Under the pieces are notes generated by a model that saw only the letters and a list, made by a program, of their open reading frames with translations, had not been told where the DNA came from and made no database searches. This document shows, piece after piece, positions 17,861 to 26,666 of a stretch of DNA of 64,000 bases (position 1 is its first letter; every line of letters begins with the position of its first letter). Where the stretch lies: contig NZ_JANGAD010000009.1 of NCBI RefSeq assembly GCF_024461735.1, positions 62,001 to 126,000 of the forward strand, given 5' to 3'. The position numbers and the translations under genes were made by a program. This DNA is from Anaerotignum propionicum. Its GTDB lineage: Bacteria; Bacillota; Clostridia; Lachnospirales; Anaerotignaceae.

Positions 17861-18262
17861 ATGACATCTGTTTATGAATTAGCGAGAAACTTGGGCGAAG
17901 AATTAAAGAAAACTCCTCAGGTTGAAACTTTGCTTGCAGCAAAAAAGGCGTATGAGGAAAGCCCTGAAATCGCAACAGCAGTAGAGGAATATACAAAACT
18001 GCATCAGGAATTTGAAGCGAAAATGCAGGCTGGCGGTATTTCCGCAGAAGAGCAAAAGGCTTTTTCCGAAGATATGGCAAAAAGAGGCGAAGAAATCAGA
18101 AACAATAAAATTGCATCTGAATTATTTGCAGCTGAAATGAACTTTAATAACTTTATGAACTCAATTTTCACAATTGTGACTTCTACTTTGACAGGCGAAG
18201 ATCCTGCACAGAGCGGATGCAGCCCTAGCTCCTGCGCTTCTTGCGGCGGCGGCTGCCACTAA
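17861..18262 (+). CDS. YlbF/YmcA family protein with cysteine-rich tail
   Basis: A 133-residue, largely helical protein of the Com_YlbF family (coiled-coil core with TSVYELARNLGEELKKTPQ and NFMNSIFTIV near the end). In B. subtilis, YlbF and YmcA form the Fe-S-containing RicAFT complex with YaaT, which is needed for efficient MiaB-dependent methylthiolation and for RNase Y function. Here the gene is directly downstream of miaB, as ymcA is in Bacillus. The C-terminus carries a tail with cysteines spaced C-x4-C-x2-C-x4-C (positions about 119-132) that could help ligate a cluster. A strong terminator ends the pair. Confidence 0.88.
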   Translation: MTSVYELARNLGEELKKTPQVETLLAAKKAYEESPEIATAVEEYTKLHQEFEAKMQAGGISAEEQKAFSEDMAKRGEEIRNNKIASELFAAEMNFNNFMNSIFTIVTSTLTGEDPAQSGCSPSSCASCGGGCH

Positions 18263-18293
18263 GCACTCAAACGGATAAAGCGTTGGATAGATG

Positions 18294-18325
18294 CCCGAGC
18301 TCCCTTGCGGGGTTCGGGTTTTTAC
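18294..18325 (+). terminator. Terminator of the miaB-ylbF operon
   Basis: GC-rich hairpin with CCCGA / TCGGG outer arms and an inner CCC / GGG pairing, followed by TTTTT. Confidence 0.85.
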
Positions 18326-18416
18326 ATAGTTTGAATTAACTAAACAGCAATATCATTGCTAGTAACATAAAAAGATTTGATGGAGAAACAACTAACTTAG
18401 AAAATTGAAAGTTGCC

Positions 18417-18454
18417 ATTTGGTGATATATTTTGAGAAGCAATTGTCACCAAAT
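18417..18454. repeat. Inverted repeat ATTTGGTGA / TCACCAAAT upstream of mutS
   Basis: A perfect 9-bp inverted repeat with a 20-nt spacer lies 45-80 nt before the mutS start. A TTGAAA promoter-like element precedes it. It could be an operator or an mRNA hairpin. Confidence 0.6.
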
Positions 18455-18498
18455 ACAATGATTGTATATATATTTTGAATGAAAAAGGAGGAGCGATC

Positions 18499-21120
18499 AT
18501 GGCAAAAATCACGCCTATGATGCAGCAATACTTTGAGATAAAAGAAAATTATAAGCATTGCTTGCTATTTTTTCGCTTAGGTGATTTTTATGAAATGTTT
18601 TTCGAGGATGCGGTGATCGCCTCTAAGGAACTGGAAATTACCCTTACAGGGAAGGACTGGGGGCAGGAAGAACGGGCACCCATGTGTGGTGTTCCATTCC
18701 ATTCTGCCGATGGATATATAGCCAGATTGGTGGAGAAGGGCTACAAGGTAGCCATTTGTGAACAAGTAGAAGACCCGAAATTGGCAAAAGGCTTAGTGAA
18801 AAGAGATGTTGTGCGGGTAATTACCCCTGGAACTGTTTTAGACAATGCTGTTTTGGATGAAAGAAAAAATAACTATATTCTTGCAGTGTATAGCAGTGGT
18901 GCGGGTTATGGTATTGCTGCCTGTGATGTGAGCACAGGAGAATTTCAAACAACAGAGTTTACAAGCATACAGGCGGCGAATAAAATTTTGGATGAAATTG
19001 CGCGTTTTGCCCCTGCGGAGGTTATCTGCAATGAGTCCTTTTTGAATAATCCTTTGTGTAATGAAATCAAGGATCGGTTTTATTATTTTTTGAATGATAT
19101 TGATAATCGAATGTTTGATTTTGCTACGGCAAAAGACACCATTTTGAAGCATTTTCAAGTGAAAACCTTGGATGGATATGGCTTGAGTAAAAAACCTTCA
19201 GCTGTTGCGGCGGCAGGGGGATTGCTCTGGTATCTCTTAGAGACCCAGAAGAATGAATTAAGCCATATTTCTACGGTAAAATATTATACCACAGGCGATT
19301 TTATGCTTTTGGATGTTTCCAGCCGTCGGAATTTAGAACTAACAGAAACCATGCGGGAAAAAAGCCGTAAGGGTTCTTTATTATGGGTTTTGGACAAAAC
19401 TCAGACCGCCATGGGTGCAAGATTGCTTCGTAAATGGATTGAACAGCCCTTGCTATCCTCAGAAGAAATTCATAAAAGACTGGATGGCGTGGAAGAGCTT
19501 TTTGGAGACTTATTTCTAAGGGAAGAAATCAAGGATATTTTGCACTCTATGTATGATTTTGAGCGCATTATGAGCCGGGTGATTTTTCAAAATGCAAACG
19601 CCAGAGATTTGGCGGCATTAAAGAATTCCATTGAAAATCTGCCGCTATTAAAAAATATATTATCAAGGTGCAAAAGCCCCTATTTGGCGGAGATTTGTGA
19701 GAAGCTGGACCCTTTGGAAAATATACATACCTTAATCGAGCAGGCGATTGTGGAAGACCCTCCTTTTTCTGTAAGAGAAGGTGGCATGATTAAGCAGGGC
19801 TTTCATAGTGAGCTGGATACCTTTGCCCAAGCCAAGGAAAAAGGAACCACTTGGATTCACCAAATGGAAGAAGAAGAGAAAGAAAAAACAGGCATTAAAA
19901 ACCTGAAAATTCGATTCAATAAGGTTTTTGGTTATTATATAGAAGTTACAAGGTCAAACATGAAAGAGGTTCCCCCTCATTATATACGCAAGCAAACCCT
20001 TGCAAACTGCGAACGCTATATAACGCCGGAGCTGAACGAATTGGCTGAATTGATTTTAGGTGCAGAAGAAAAAATTACTGCCTTGGAATATCAGATTTTT
20101 ACGGAAATCAGAAATGCGGTGGCGGCAGAGGTTGAGCGTATACAATATTGCGCTTATATGGTATCTGTGGTGGATGCCCTCCAATCCTTTGCTGAAGTTG
20201 CCCAGAGCATGAATTATATAAAGCCAGTTGTGGACGAGGGAGATGTCATCACTGTTACTGGTGGGCGCCACCCTGTTGTGGAAAAGATGACTAAGGGACA
20301 ATTTATTCCCAATGACATCTATTTGGATCAAGAAGAAACTAGATTGGCTATTATTACAGGGCCTAATATGGCAGGGAAGTCAACATATATGCGTCAAACA
20401 GCGTTAATTGTTTTAATGGCGCAGATTGGCAGTTTTGTTCCTGCGGATTCTGCCAATATCGGCATCGTAGACCGTATTTTCACTAGAGTTGGCGCGTCCG
20501 ATGATTTAAGCGCAGGACAAAGCACCTTTATGGTGGAAATGTCCGAGGTTGCAAATATTTTAAATAATGCAACGGCAAAAAGCCTTTTGATTTTAGACGA
20601 AATTGGGCGAGGAACCAGCACCTTTGATGGATTAAGCATTGCATGGGCAGTTTTAGAATACATTGCTGATGAAAAACAAATTGGCGCAAAAACCCTATTT
20701 GCCACCCATTATCATGAGCTTTCGGAACTGGAGGGCAAGCTTCCAGGTGTGAAGAATTATTGCATAGCTGTGCAGGAAATGGGCGAAGATATTATCTTCC
20801 TTCGCAAAATCAAGCGCGGCGGGGCGGACCATAGCTATGGTGTACAGGTTGCAAGGCTGGCAGGTCTTCCGACAAAGGTGATCCGTCGCAGCGGGCAGAT
20901 TTTAAAACAGCTGAATGCTGCGGATATAACAAAAAAGGCAAAGAAAATTGCAGTTGAAGCTCAAGAACAGGCTGAAGATTTGGCAAAACAAATAGACATG
21001 TTTTCTGTAAAGGAAAATCAAATGATAGACGAAATTTCCAAGTTGGATGTTATGGCAATGACACCCATTGAAGCATTGCAGACCCTTTTTGAATTGCAGA
21101 AAAAGGCAAAGGGTTTGTAA
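18499..21120 (+). CDS. mutS: DNA mismatch repair protein MutS
   Basis: The mismatch-recognition ATPase that binds base mismatches and small loops and recruits MutL. The N-terminal mismatch-binding domain has the GDFYEMF motif (Phe-x-Glu wedge) near residue 30. Connector, lever and clamp domains follow. The ATPase domain has Walker A GPNMAGKS at residues 621-628, the LDEIGRGTSTFDG Walker B/D-loop and the ATHYHEL switch. The length of 873 aa is normal. The ATG at 18499 follows GGAGGAG. An in-frame TTG at 18475 lies upstream of that ribosome site and is rejected. It is the first gene of a mutS-mutL-miaA run. Confidence 0.97.
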   Translation: MAKITPMMQQYFEIKENYKHCLLFFRLGDFYEMFFEDAVIASKELEITLTGKDWGQEERAPMCGVPFHSADGYIARLVEKGYKVAICEQVEDPKLAKGLVKRDVVRVITPGTVLDNAVLDERKNNYILAVYSSGAGYGIAACDVSTGEFQTTEFTSIQAANKILDEIARFAPAEVICNESFLNNPLCNEIKDRFYYFLNDIDNRMFDFATAKDTILKHFQVKTLDGYGLSKKPSAVAAAGGLLWYLLETQKNELSHISTVKYYTTGDFMLLDVSSRRNLELTETMREKSRKGSLLWVLDKTQTAMGARLLRKWIEQPLLSSEEIHKRLDGVEELFGDLFLREEIKDILHSMYDFERIMSRVIFQNANARDLAALKNSIENLPLLKNILSRCKSPYLAEICEKLDPLENIHTLIEQAIVEDPPFSVREGGMIKQGFHSELDTFAQAKEKGTTWIHQMEEEEKEKTGIKNLKIRFNKVFGYYIEVTRSNMKEVPPHYIRKQTLANCERYITPELNELAELILGAEEKITALEYQIFTEIRNAVAAEVERIQYCAYMVSVVDALQSFAEVAQSMNYIKPVVDEGDVITVTGGRHPVVEKMTKGQFIPNDIYLDQEETRLAIITGPNMAGKSTYMRQTALIVLMAQIGSFVPADSANIGIVDRIFTRVGASDDLSAGQSTFMVEMSEVANILNNATAKSLLILDEIGRGTSTFDGLSIAWAVLEYIADEKQIGAKTLFATHYHELSELEGKLPGVKNYCIAVQEMGEDIIFLRKIKRGGADHSYGVQVARLAGLPTKVIRRSGQILKQLNAADITKKAKKIAVEAQEQAEDLAKQIDMFSVKENQMIDEISKLDVMAMTPIEALQTLFELQKKAKGL

Positions 21121-21137
21121 ACGAAAGGAGGATATCC

Positions 21138-23063
21138 TTGCAATCAATCAGAATTTTAGATACAAAAACCATCAATAAAATTGCCGCCGGTGAAGTTGTG
21201 GAAGGGCCTAAGTCTGTTGTAAAGGAATTGGTTGAAAATGCCATTGATGCGGGGGCAACCGCTGTAACTGTGGAAGTCAAAGAAGGCGGGATTTCTTATA
21301 TTCGTATTATGGATAATGGATGCGGCATACCAAAGGAGCAGGTGAAAACGGCTTTTTTACGTCATGCCACAAGTAAAATGAGTGAAATTGAAGATTTAGA
21401 GCATATTTTCACATTGGGTTTTCGTGGAGAGGCCTTGGCCAGCATTGCCGGTGTGGCACAGGTTGAAATGCTGACAAAAACCAGAGATGAAGAGACAGGT
21501 ACGTTTATTGAAATCAGCGGAGGGGAAATTAAGAATATACAAGATACCTCCTGCACAGAAGGGACTACCATAACGGTAAAGAATTTATTTTACAATGTTC
21601 CTGCCAGACGAAAATTCTTGAAGAAGCCTGCAACAGAAAGCGGATTTGTTTCAGACCTGATGAATAAACTGGCTTTAGGGCATCCGGAGGTGTCATTTCG
21701 GTTTATCAATAACGATACAACTATGCTGCATACAGCGGGAAATGGAGAGCTTAAGGCTTCTGTTTTTTATGTATATGGCAAAGAAGCCGCTAACAGCATG
21801 GTTCCCTTGGAATACAAAAAAGGAGAGTATGACCTTACAGGATTAATTGGTAAGCCTGAGCTTTCAAGGGGAAACCGAAATTACGAAAATCTATTTATTA
21901 ATGGGCGATTCATAAAGAACAAGATGGTTGCAACGGCAGTTGAGGATGCCTACAAGACAAGGTTATTAATTGGCAAATTTCCAATTTTTGTGTTGAATTT
22001 ACAAATTAACCCTAGTCAGGTTGATGTCAACGTGCACCCCGCAAAGCTAGAGGTTCGTTTTAAGAATGATGACCAAATATACGAATTTTTTTATGATGCT
22101 GTTTCTAAAACCTTAGACCAGCAGGTTTTGATCCCACAAGTTGGTTGGGATAAAACCCCTGCTGTAAAAACGACGGAAAAAAATATTGAGATAGAACAGC
22201 AAAAAATTGAAGACATACCTGTGTACAAGAGCATACCCAGCTCTTTTACCCAAGAAAGAGCATCCTCTGGAGGCATGGGTAAAAGCGTTGACCAACTACT
22301 GAATAGACAACAAGGTACTCAAAATCAAGTGCTGCAAAGGGCGGAGTCTTTTTTGATTGACCCGGTGGTTGCGGTTGAAAAAGATGAGATTGTTCCACAA
22401 AACCCTCAGGTGAATGAAGTTTCTAATTCCCAAATTGATCGGAATGAGGGCAGGGTAGTGGAACCCAAGGTAGAGCCGTTTTTTAAGCAATATAAATTGA
22501 TTGGCCAGATTTTTCAGACCTATTGGATGATTGAGCAAGGGGAGTGTCTTTATTTGATAGACCAGCATGCCGCCCATGAACGTATTTTGTTTGAAGAATT
22601 TATGACTCGCTTCAAAGAGGAAGATATGGCTTCACAAAAGCTTTTACTTCCACAAATGCTGAATTTATCTTCATCTGAAATTGAAATTTTGAAGGAAAAT
22701 CAATCCCTTTTGGAAGGGTTTGGGTTTGAATTTGAAACCTTTGGACAAAATCAATATGCACTGAAGGCTGTCCCTTATTTGCTAAAGGAACCCAGCGGTG
22801 CAGGTTTTTTTACAGAGATTTTGGATAGTCTTTCGGAGCAAAAAATTCGTTCCGTATATGATATGAAATTATTGGCTGTGGCAACAATGGCTTGTAAAGC
22901 TGCGGTAAAAGGACATGACCGACTAAGCTTTCAGGAAGCAGAGGCTATGATTGGAAGGCTGTTAAAGCTGGAGAATCCCTTTACCTGCCCCCATGGACGA
23001 CCAACAATTATTGAAATGACAAAGTATGAGCTGGAGAAAAAATTTAAGCGAATCCAGAATTAA
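21138..23063 (+). CDS. mutL: DNA mismatch repair protein MutL (endonuclease type)
   Basis: GHKL-type ATPase that couples mismatch recognition to strand excision. The N-terminal ATPase domain shows GEVVEGPKSVVKELVENAIDAGA, DNGCGI and the GFRGEALASIA lid. The C-terminal dimerisation domain carries the metal-binding nuclease motif DQHAAHERILFEEF at residue 475, so this is the nicking type used by bacteria without MutH. The TTG start at 21138 is supported by AAAGGAGG 6 nt upstream. It begins 17 nt after mutS and is followed 11 nt later by miaA. Confidence 0.97.
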   Translation: MQSIRILDTKTINKIAAGEVVEGPKSVVKELVENAIDAGATAVTVEVKEGGISYIRIMDNGCGIPKEQVKTAFLRHATSKMSEIEDLEHIFTLGFRGEALASIAGVAQVEMLTKTRDEETGTFIEISGGEIKNIQDTSCTEGTTITVKNLFYNVPARRKFLKKPATESGFVSDLMNKLALGHPEVSFRFINNDTTMLHTAGNGELKASVFYVYGKEAANSMVPLEYKKGEYDLTGLIGKPELSRGNRNYENLFINGRFIKNKMVATAVEDAYKTRLLIGKFPIFVLNLQINPSQVDVNVHPAKLEVRFKNDDQIYEFFYDAVSKTLDQQVLIPQVGWDKTPAVKTTEKNIEIEQQKIEDIPVYKSIPSSFTQERASSGGMGKSVDQLLNRQQGTQNQVLQRAESFLIDPVVAVEKDEIVPQNPQVNEVSNSQIDRNEGRVVEPKVEPFFKQYKLIGQIFQTYWMIEQGECLYLIDQHAAHERILFEEFMTRFKEEDMASQKLLLPQMLNLSSSEIEILKENQSLLEGFGFEFETFGQNQYALKAVPYLLKEPSGAGFFTEILDSLSEQKIRSVYDMKLLAVATMACKAAVKGHDRLSFQEAEAMIGRLLKLENPFTCPHGRPTIIEMTKYELEKKFKRIQN

Positions 23064-23074
23064 AGGGTGATAAA

Positions 23075-24019
23075 ATGAAAAAACCTTTGGTAATGATTGG
23101 AGGCCCTACCGCCTGCGGAAAAACGGCTATGTCCATAGAATTAGCAAAACGAATCAACGGAGAGGTGATTTCCGGGGATTCCATGCAGATTTACCGCTAT
23201 ATGGATATTGGGACTGCCAAAGTAACAGAGGAAGAAAAACAAGGCATTCCTCACTATTTGGTAGATGAACTGAATCCTGATGAGGAATTTAACGTAATGA
23301 TTTTTCAGCAAAAAGCAAAAGCCTATATGAAAGAAATATGGGCCAAGGGTAAAATTCCCATTATAGTAGGGGGCACGGGATTTTATATGAATGCTTTGCT
23401 GTATGATACTGATTTTACAGAGACGGAAAATGACACGTCTTTTCGTGAAGAATGTTACAAACAAGCCCGGAATGAAGGGGCTGAAGTTTTATTTGAAAGG
23501 CTGAAAAAGATTGATCCGGAATATGCTGAGATAATTCATGCAAATAATGTGAAGCGTGTTGCCCGAGCTTTGGAATACCATTTCCTAACTGGGGAAAAAT
23601 TTTCACAGCATAATGCTGAGCAAAGGGAGAAAGAAAGTCCTTATCAAGCCGCAGTTATTATTTTAACCATGGAAAGAGAGAAGCTTTATCAGCGGATTAA
23701 TGATAGGGTTGATTTGATGATGGAGCAAGGGTTGTTGGCTGAGGTAAAGGGCTTATTGGAAAAAGGATACTCGCCGGATTTGGTCTCTATGCAAGGGTTG
23801 GGGTACAAGGAATTCATGCCTTATTTTCGAGGAGAATGCAGCTTAGACGATGCTGTTGAGCAGTTAAAAAAGGGCACACGGCATTTTGCAAAACGTCAGT
23901 TGACTTGGTTCCGTCGCCAGATTGATGGACTATGGGTGGATTTATCTAAGGCTGATTTGGATTTGGCTATGACAGATGTCATGGAATATTTACGGGAAAG
24001 AAGTATTTTGGAAAAATAA
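23075..24019 (+). CDS. miaA: tRNA dimethylallyltransferase MiaA
   Basis: Transfers the dimethylallyl group of DMAPP to N6 of A37 in tRNAs reading UNN codons, giving the substrate for MiaB. The P-loop GGPTACGKT is at residues 8-16, followed by ISGDSMQIYRYMDIGTAK, VGGTGFY and the C-terminal LTWFRRQ motif. The length of 314 aa is typical. Placement behind mutSL is common in Firmicutes. The ribosome site AAAGGGTGA precedes the ATG. Confidence 0.96.
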   Translation: MKKPLVMIGGPTACGKTAMSIELAKRINGEVISGDSMQIYRYMDIGTAKVTEEEKQGIPHYLVDELNPDEEFNVMIFQQKAKAYMKEIWAKGKIPIIVGGTGFYMNALLYDTDFTETENDTSFREECYKQARNEGAEVLFERLKKIDPEYAEIIHANNVKRVARALEYHFLTGEKFSQHNAEQREKESPYQAAVIILTMEREKLYQRINDRVDLMMEQGLLAEVKGLLEKGYSPDLVSMQGLGYKEFMPYFRGECSLDDAVEQLKKGTRHFAKRQLTWFRRQIDGLWVDLSKADLDLAMTDVMEYLRERSILEK

Positions 24020-24038
24020 TTGAAAAGAAGTGATGCCT

Positions 24039-24947
24039 ATGATGACAACGGAAATCCTTGGGTTTACAATTTTTGATCTTTATTTCTATTTTATGATATA
24101 TAGCTTTCTAGGTTGGGCCTTAGAGTCAGCCTATGTTTCTGCCTCCAATAAAACTTGGACAAACCGTGGGTTTATCAGTGGTCCCCTTTGCCCCATTTAT
24201 GGAACGGGGGCAACATTGGTGATTGTGGCTCTAACACCTTTTAAAAATAACCTGTTGTTGATGTTTTTGGGCGGCGTGTTGATTGCAACGGTTGTTGAAT
24301 ATGTAATTGCTTTGCTGCTGGAAAAGATTTTCCATGCCACATGGTGGGATTACAGCCAGATGCGATTTCAACTGCAAGGAAGAATTTGCTTAAGGCGTTC
24401 CTTGGAATGGGGAGCACTTACCGTTGTGATGATGCACTTAATTCAACCTCCCATTCAGCGTTTTGTTGCATGGATTCCTCGTGCTGGCGGAGAATTTGTA
24501 GGGGTATTGCTACTGATGTATCTCATGGCAGATGCTAGTGTTACGGTAATGAAGATTTTCCAATTAAAAGAAAAAATTGCAAGGCTTGAGGAAGCTGGGC
24601 TTGGTTTGCGTGAAAAAATGGAAACAATTAGTTTGTTAGAAGCAAAAAAAGAACTGTTGGATTATCTGGAAGGCTTGCCAATTGCAGAAGCTATGAATAA
24701 TTTGAAGACAAGGCTTGAGGAGCAGAACGGACAGTTGATGCAGTTAAGAACGGAAGAACGATTAAGATTTGAATTTTTTCTGTCTGAAATGAAAGAGAAG
24801 CTAGAAAAGCGTGAAAGAATTTTAAAGAAGAATACGTTAACAGAACGTCGTATTGCAAAGGCATTCCCTCGCCTATATTTTAAAAACTATAACGAGGCTT
24901 TTGCATCATTAAAAGAAGAACTTTTGAAAAAAAAGAAGAATAAGTGA
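24039..24947 (+). CDS. CmpB-like putative ABC-transporter permease (membrane protein)
   Basis: An integral membrane protein of the ABC_trans_CmpB family (often labelled putative ABC transporter permease). The N-terminal 170 residues hold about five hydrophobic helices and the family motifs FLGWALESAYVSA, NRGFISGPLCPIYGTGA and EYVIALLLEKIFHATWWDYS. A long charged coiled-coil tail (residues about 185-300) is cytoplasmic. No ATPase partner is encoded nearby, so transport is unproven. Two adjacent in-frame ATG codons (24039, 24042) and a GTG at 24030 are possible starts. It lies 20 nt after miaA and 17 nt before the carboxypeptidase gene. Confidence 0.8.
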   Translation: MMTTEILGFTIFDLYFYFMIYSFLGWALESAYVSASNKTWTNRGFISGPLCPIYGTGATLVIVALTPFKNNLLLMFLGGVLIATVVEYVIALLLEKIFHATWWDYSQMRFQLQGRICLRRSLEWGALTVVMMHLIQPPIQRFVAWIPRAGGEFVGVLLLMYLMADASVTVMKIFQLKEKIARLEEAGLGLREKMETISLLEAKKELLDYLEGLPIAEAMNNLKTRLEEQNGQLMQLRTEERLRFEFFLSEMKEKLEKRERILKKNTLTERRIAKAFPRLYFKNYNEAFASLKEELLKKKKNK

Positions 24948-24963
24948 AGAAAGGAAATGGGCA

Positions 24964-26505
24964 ATGAAAAAGCAATTTGCAAAAAAAATCGCCTTGCTTT
25001 TGGCGATAACCTTATGTCTGGGTACTGCCTCCTGTGGTAAAAAGGAGGAGCCAAAAAGTGAAAATGCAGAAAATAAAGTGCAAAATGTAGAGTCCACCGA
25101 AAAAGCGGAGACCCCTGATGCGCCGGCACTGCAAACAGCCTTTTTACAGGCAAACAATGCACCTACAATTACTGCAGGAACTGCAATTTTGGTGGAGCAA
25201 TCCACAGGGACAATTTTGTTTGAGAAAAATGCAAAGGATAAAATGTATCCCGCAAGTATGACCAAGATGGTAACTGCCTTAGTGGTTATGGATTATTTTA
25301 AACCGGAAGAGCTTATTACCGTGGGCACTGAAATTAATGAGGTTTCTCTTGACTCTAGCAAAGCGGGTCATGTGAATGGGGAAACCTTGACGGTGAAAAA
25401 CTTAATTCGAGGTTTAATCATTCCATCAGGAAATGATTCTGCCAATGTTTTAGCCACTGCAGTAGCTAAAAAAGTAAAAAATAATCAGAGCATATCTTTT
25501 GCGGAATGTCAGGATATTTTTGCTGGACTTATGAATGACAAAGCTAAGGCTTTGGGGGCAGTGAATACCCATTTTACCAATGCTCATGGTTATCATGATG
25601 AAAATCATTATAGCTGTGCTTATGATATGGCATTGTTTGGACGAGCGTATCTTGAAAACAGTACCCTTGCGGAAATAGCTAATGAAAAGAGCTTCTCCGG
25701 AAATGGTGCAGATAATATGTTTGCCCAGAACCAAGAAAAGAAGACTCAAGATTATTCATGGAAAAGTCATAACCTTTTAATAACAAGCAATGAATATAAC
25801 TATAGCTATGCATCTGGTATTAAAACAGGCTTTACCAATGAAGCAGGTGACTGCGTATCTGCGGCGGCGAAAAAGGATGGTGTAACCTTAATTGCCATTA
25901 TCTTTAATTCTCCTGATCCTGCAAGATGGTTGGATGCAAAGAGCTTATTTGAATATGGTTATAATGGGTATGAAAAGGTTGAGCTTGGAAAGGCCGCAAC
26001 TGTGGTTGAGGCTGTACCGTTGGTGAAGCATAAACGTTTAGAGGGTGATACCCTTGATGTTGTTTTCCAGCGGGATGTTGTTGCTTACCTTCCTACTGGT
26101 GAAGCTTCAAAAGTAACAAAGACCATGGAATATGAGCAGGAATATTTAGCCGAGAGTAAGGATGACGTGGTGAAATTAAAAGCGCCCATTAAAAAGGATG
26201 CCAAAGTTGGAACGGCCTCCTTCCAAATTGGCGGTAAAACAGTGCTGACAGAACCTGTTTATGCAGGTCGTGAAGTATCTAAGGGCACCATTTGGAGCAG
26301 TATTCATTATTTCTTTAAAAACTTTACCTCCGTTGTGTTCTCTGTGAAAGGCCTTATTGGTTTAGGTATCATTGTTGCTGTGGGGGCGTTAATATTCTTT
26401 GGTGCTCAGTTCATTGGTGGACGCAGAAGAAGATCGGCAAGGGGATATTCCTTCCGTCAGCCTATTTCCCGCAGGGGCAATAGAAAAGGAAAAAGAAGAT
26501 TCTAA
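24964..26505 (+). CDS. D-alanyl-D-alanine carboxypeptidase (peptidase S11) with lipobox and C-terminal TM
   Basis: A penicillin-binding-protein-type D,D-carboxypeptidase that trims peptidoglycan stem peptides outside the membrane. The S11 catalytic motifs are SMTK (Ser98, Lys101), SGN (Ser155) and KTG (287-289). A PBP5-like C-terminal domain follows at about residues 335-430. The N-terminus is a signal sequence ending in a lipobox-like LGTASC. A strong C-terminal hydrophobic helix (about residues 460-480) followed by GGRRRRS adds a second anchor. The last gene of the mutS-led run, it has AAAGGAAATGG as ribosome site. Confidence 0.92.
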   Translation: MKKQFAKKIALLLAITLCLGTASCGKKEEPKSENAENKVQNVESTEKAETPDAPALQTAFLQANNAPTITAGTAILVEQSTGTILFEKNAKDKMYPASMTKMVTALVVMDYFKPEELITVGTEINEVSLDSSKAGHVNGETLTVKNLIRGLIIPSGNDSANVLATAVAKKVKNNQSISFAECQDIFAGLMNDKAKALGAVNTHFTNAHGYHDENHYSCAYDMALFGRAYLENSTLAEIANEKSFSGNGADNMFAQNQEKKTQDYSWKSHNLLITSNEYNYSYASGIKTGFTNEAGDCVSAAAKKDGVTLIAIIFNSPDPARWLDAKSLFEYGYNGYEKVELGKAATVVEAVPLVKHKRLEGDTLDVVFQRDVVAYLPTGEASKVTKTMEYEQEYLAESKDDVVKLKAPIKKDAKVGTASFQIGGKTVLTEPVYAGREVSKGTIWSSIHYFFKNFTSVVFSVKGLIGLGIIVAVGALIFFGAQFIGGRRRRSARGYSFRQPISRRGNRKGKRRF

Positions 26506-26618
26506 AGATTAGGCACGAATGCATTTATCTGTACTTCTGTAATTTATTCCGTACAGTTAAACTTTTTAGTAGAAACTGCATGTAGTAAACTGCTTTGCAG
26601 CTGAAAGTGCCATGGAAA

Positions 26619-26660
26619 AAGGCTGGTATCCAATGAAAAGATACCAGCCTTACTTTTATT
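26619..26660. terminator. Convergent terminator between carboxypeptidase and degV
   Basis: A perfect 12-bp stem AAGGCTGGTATC / GATACCAGCCTT with a 9-nt loop and a T-rich flank on the plus strand. It likely serves both genes. Confidence 0.8.
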
Positions 26661-26666
26661 ATATAA

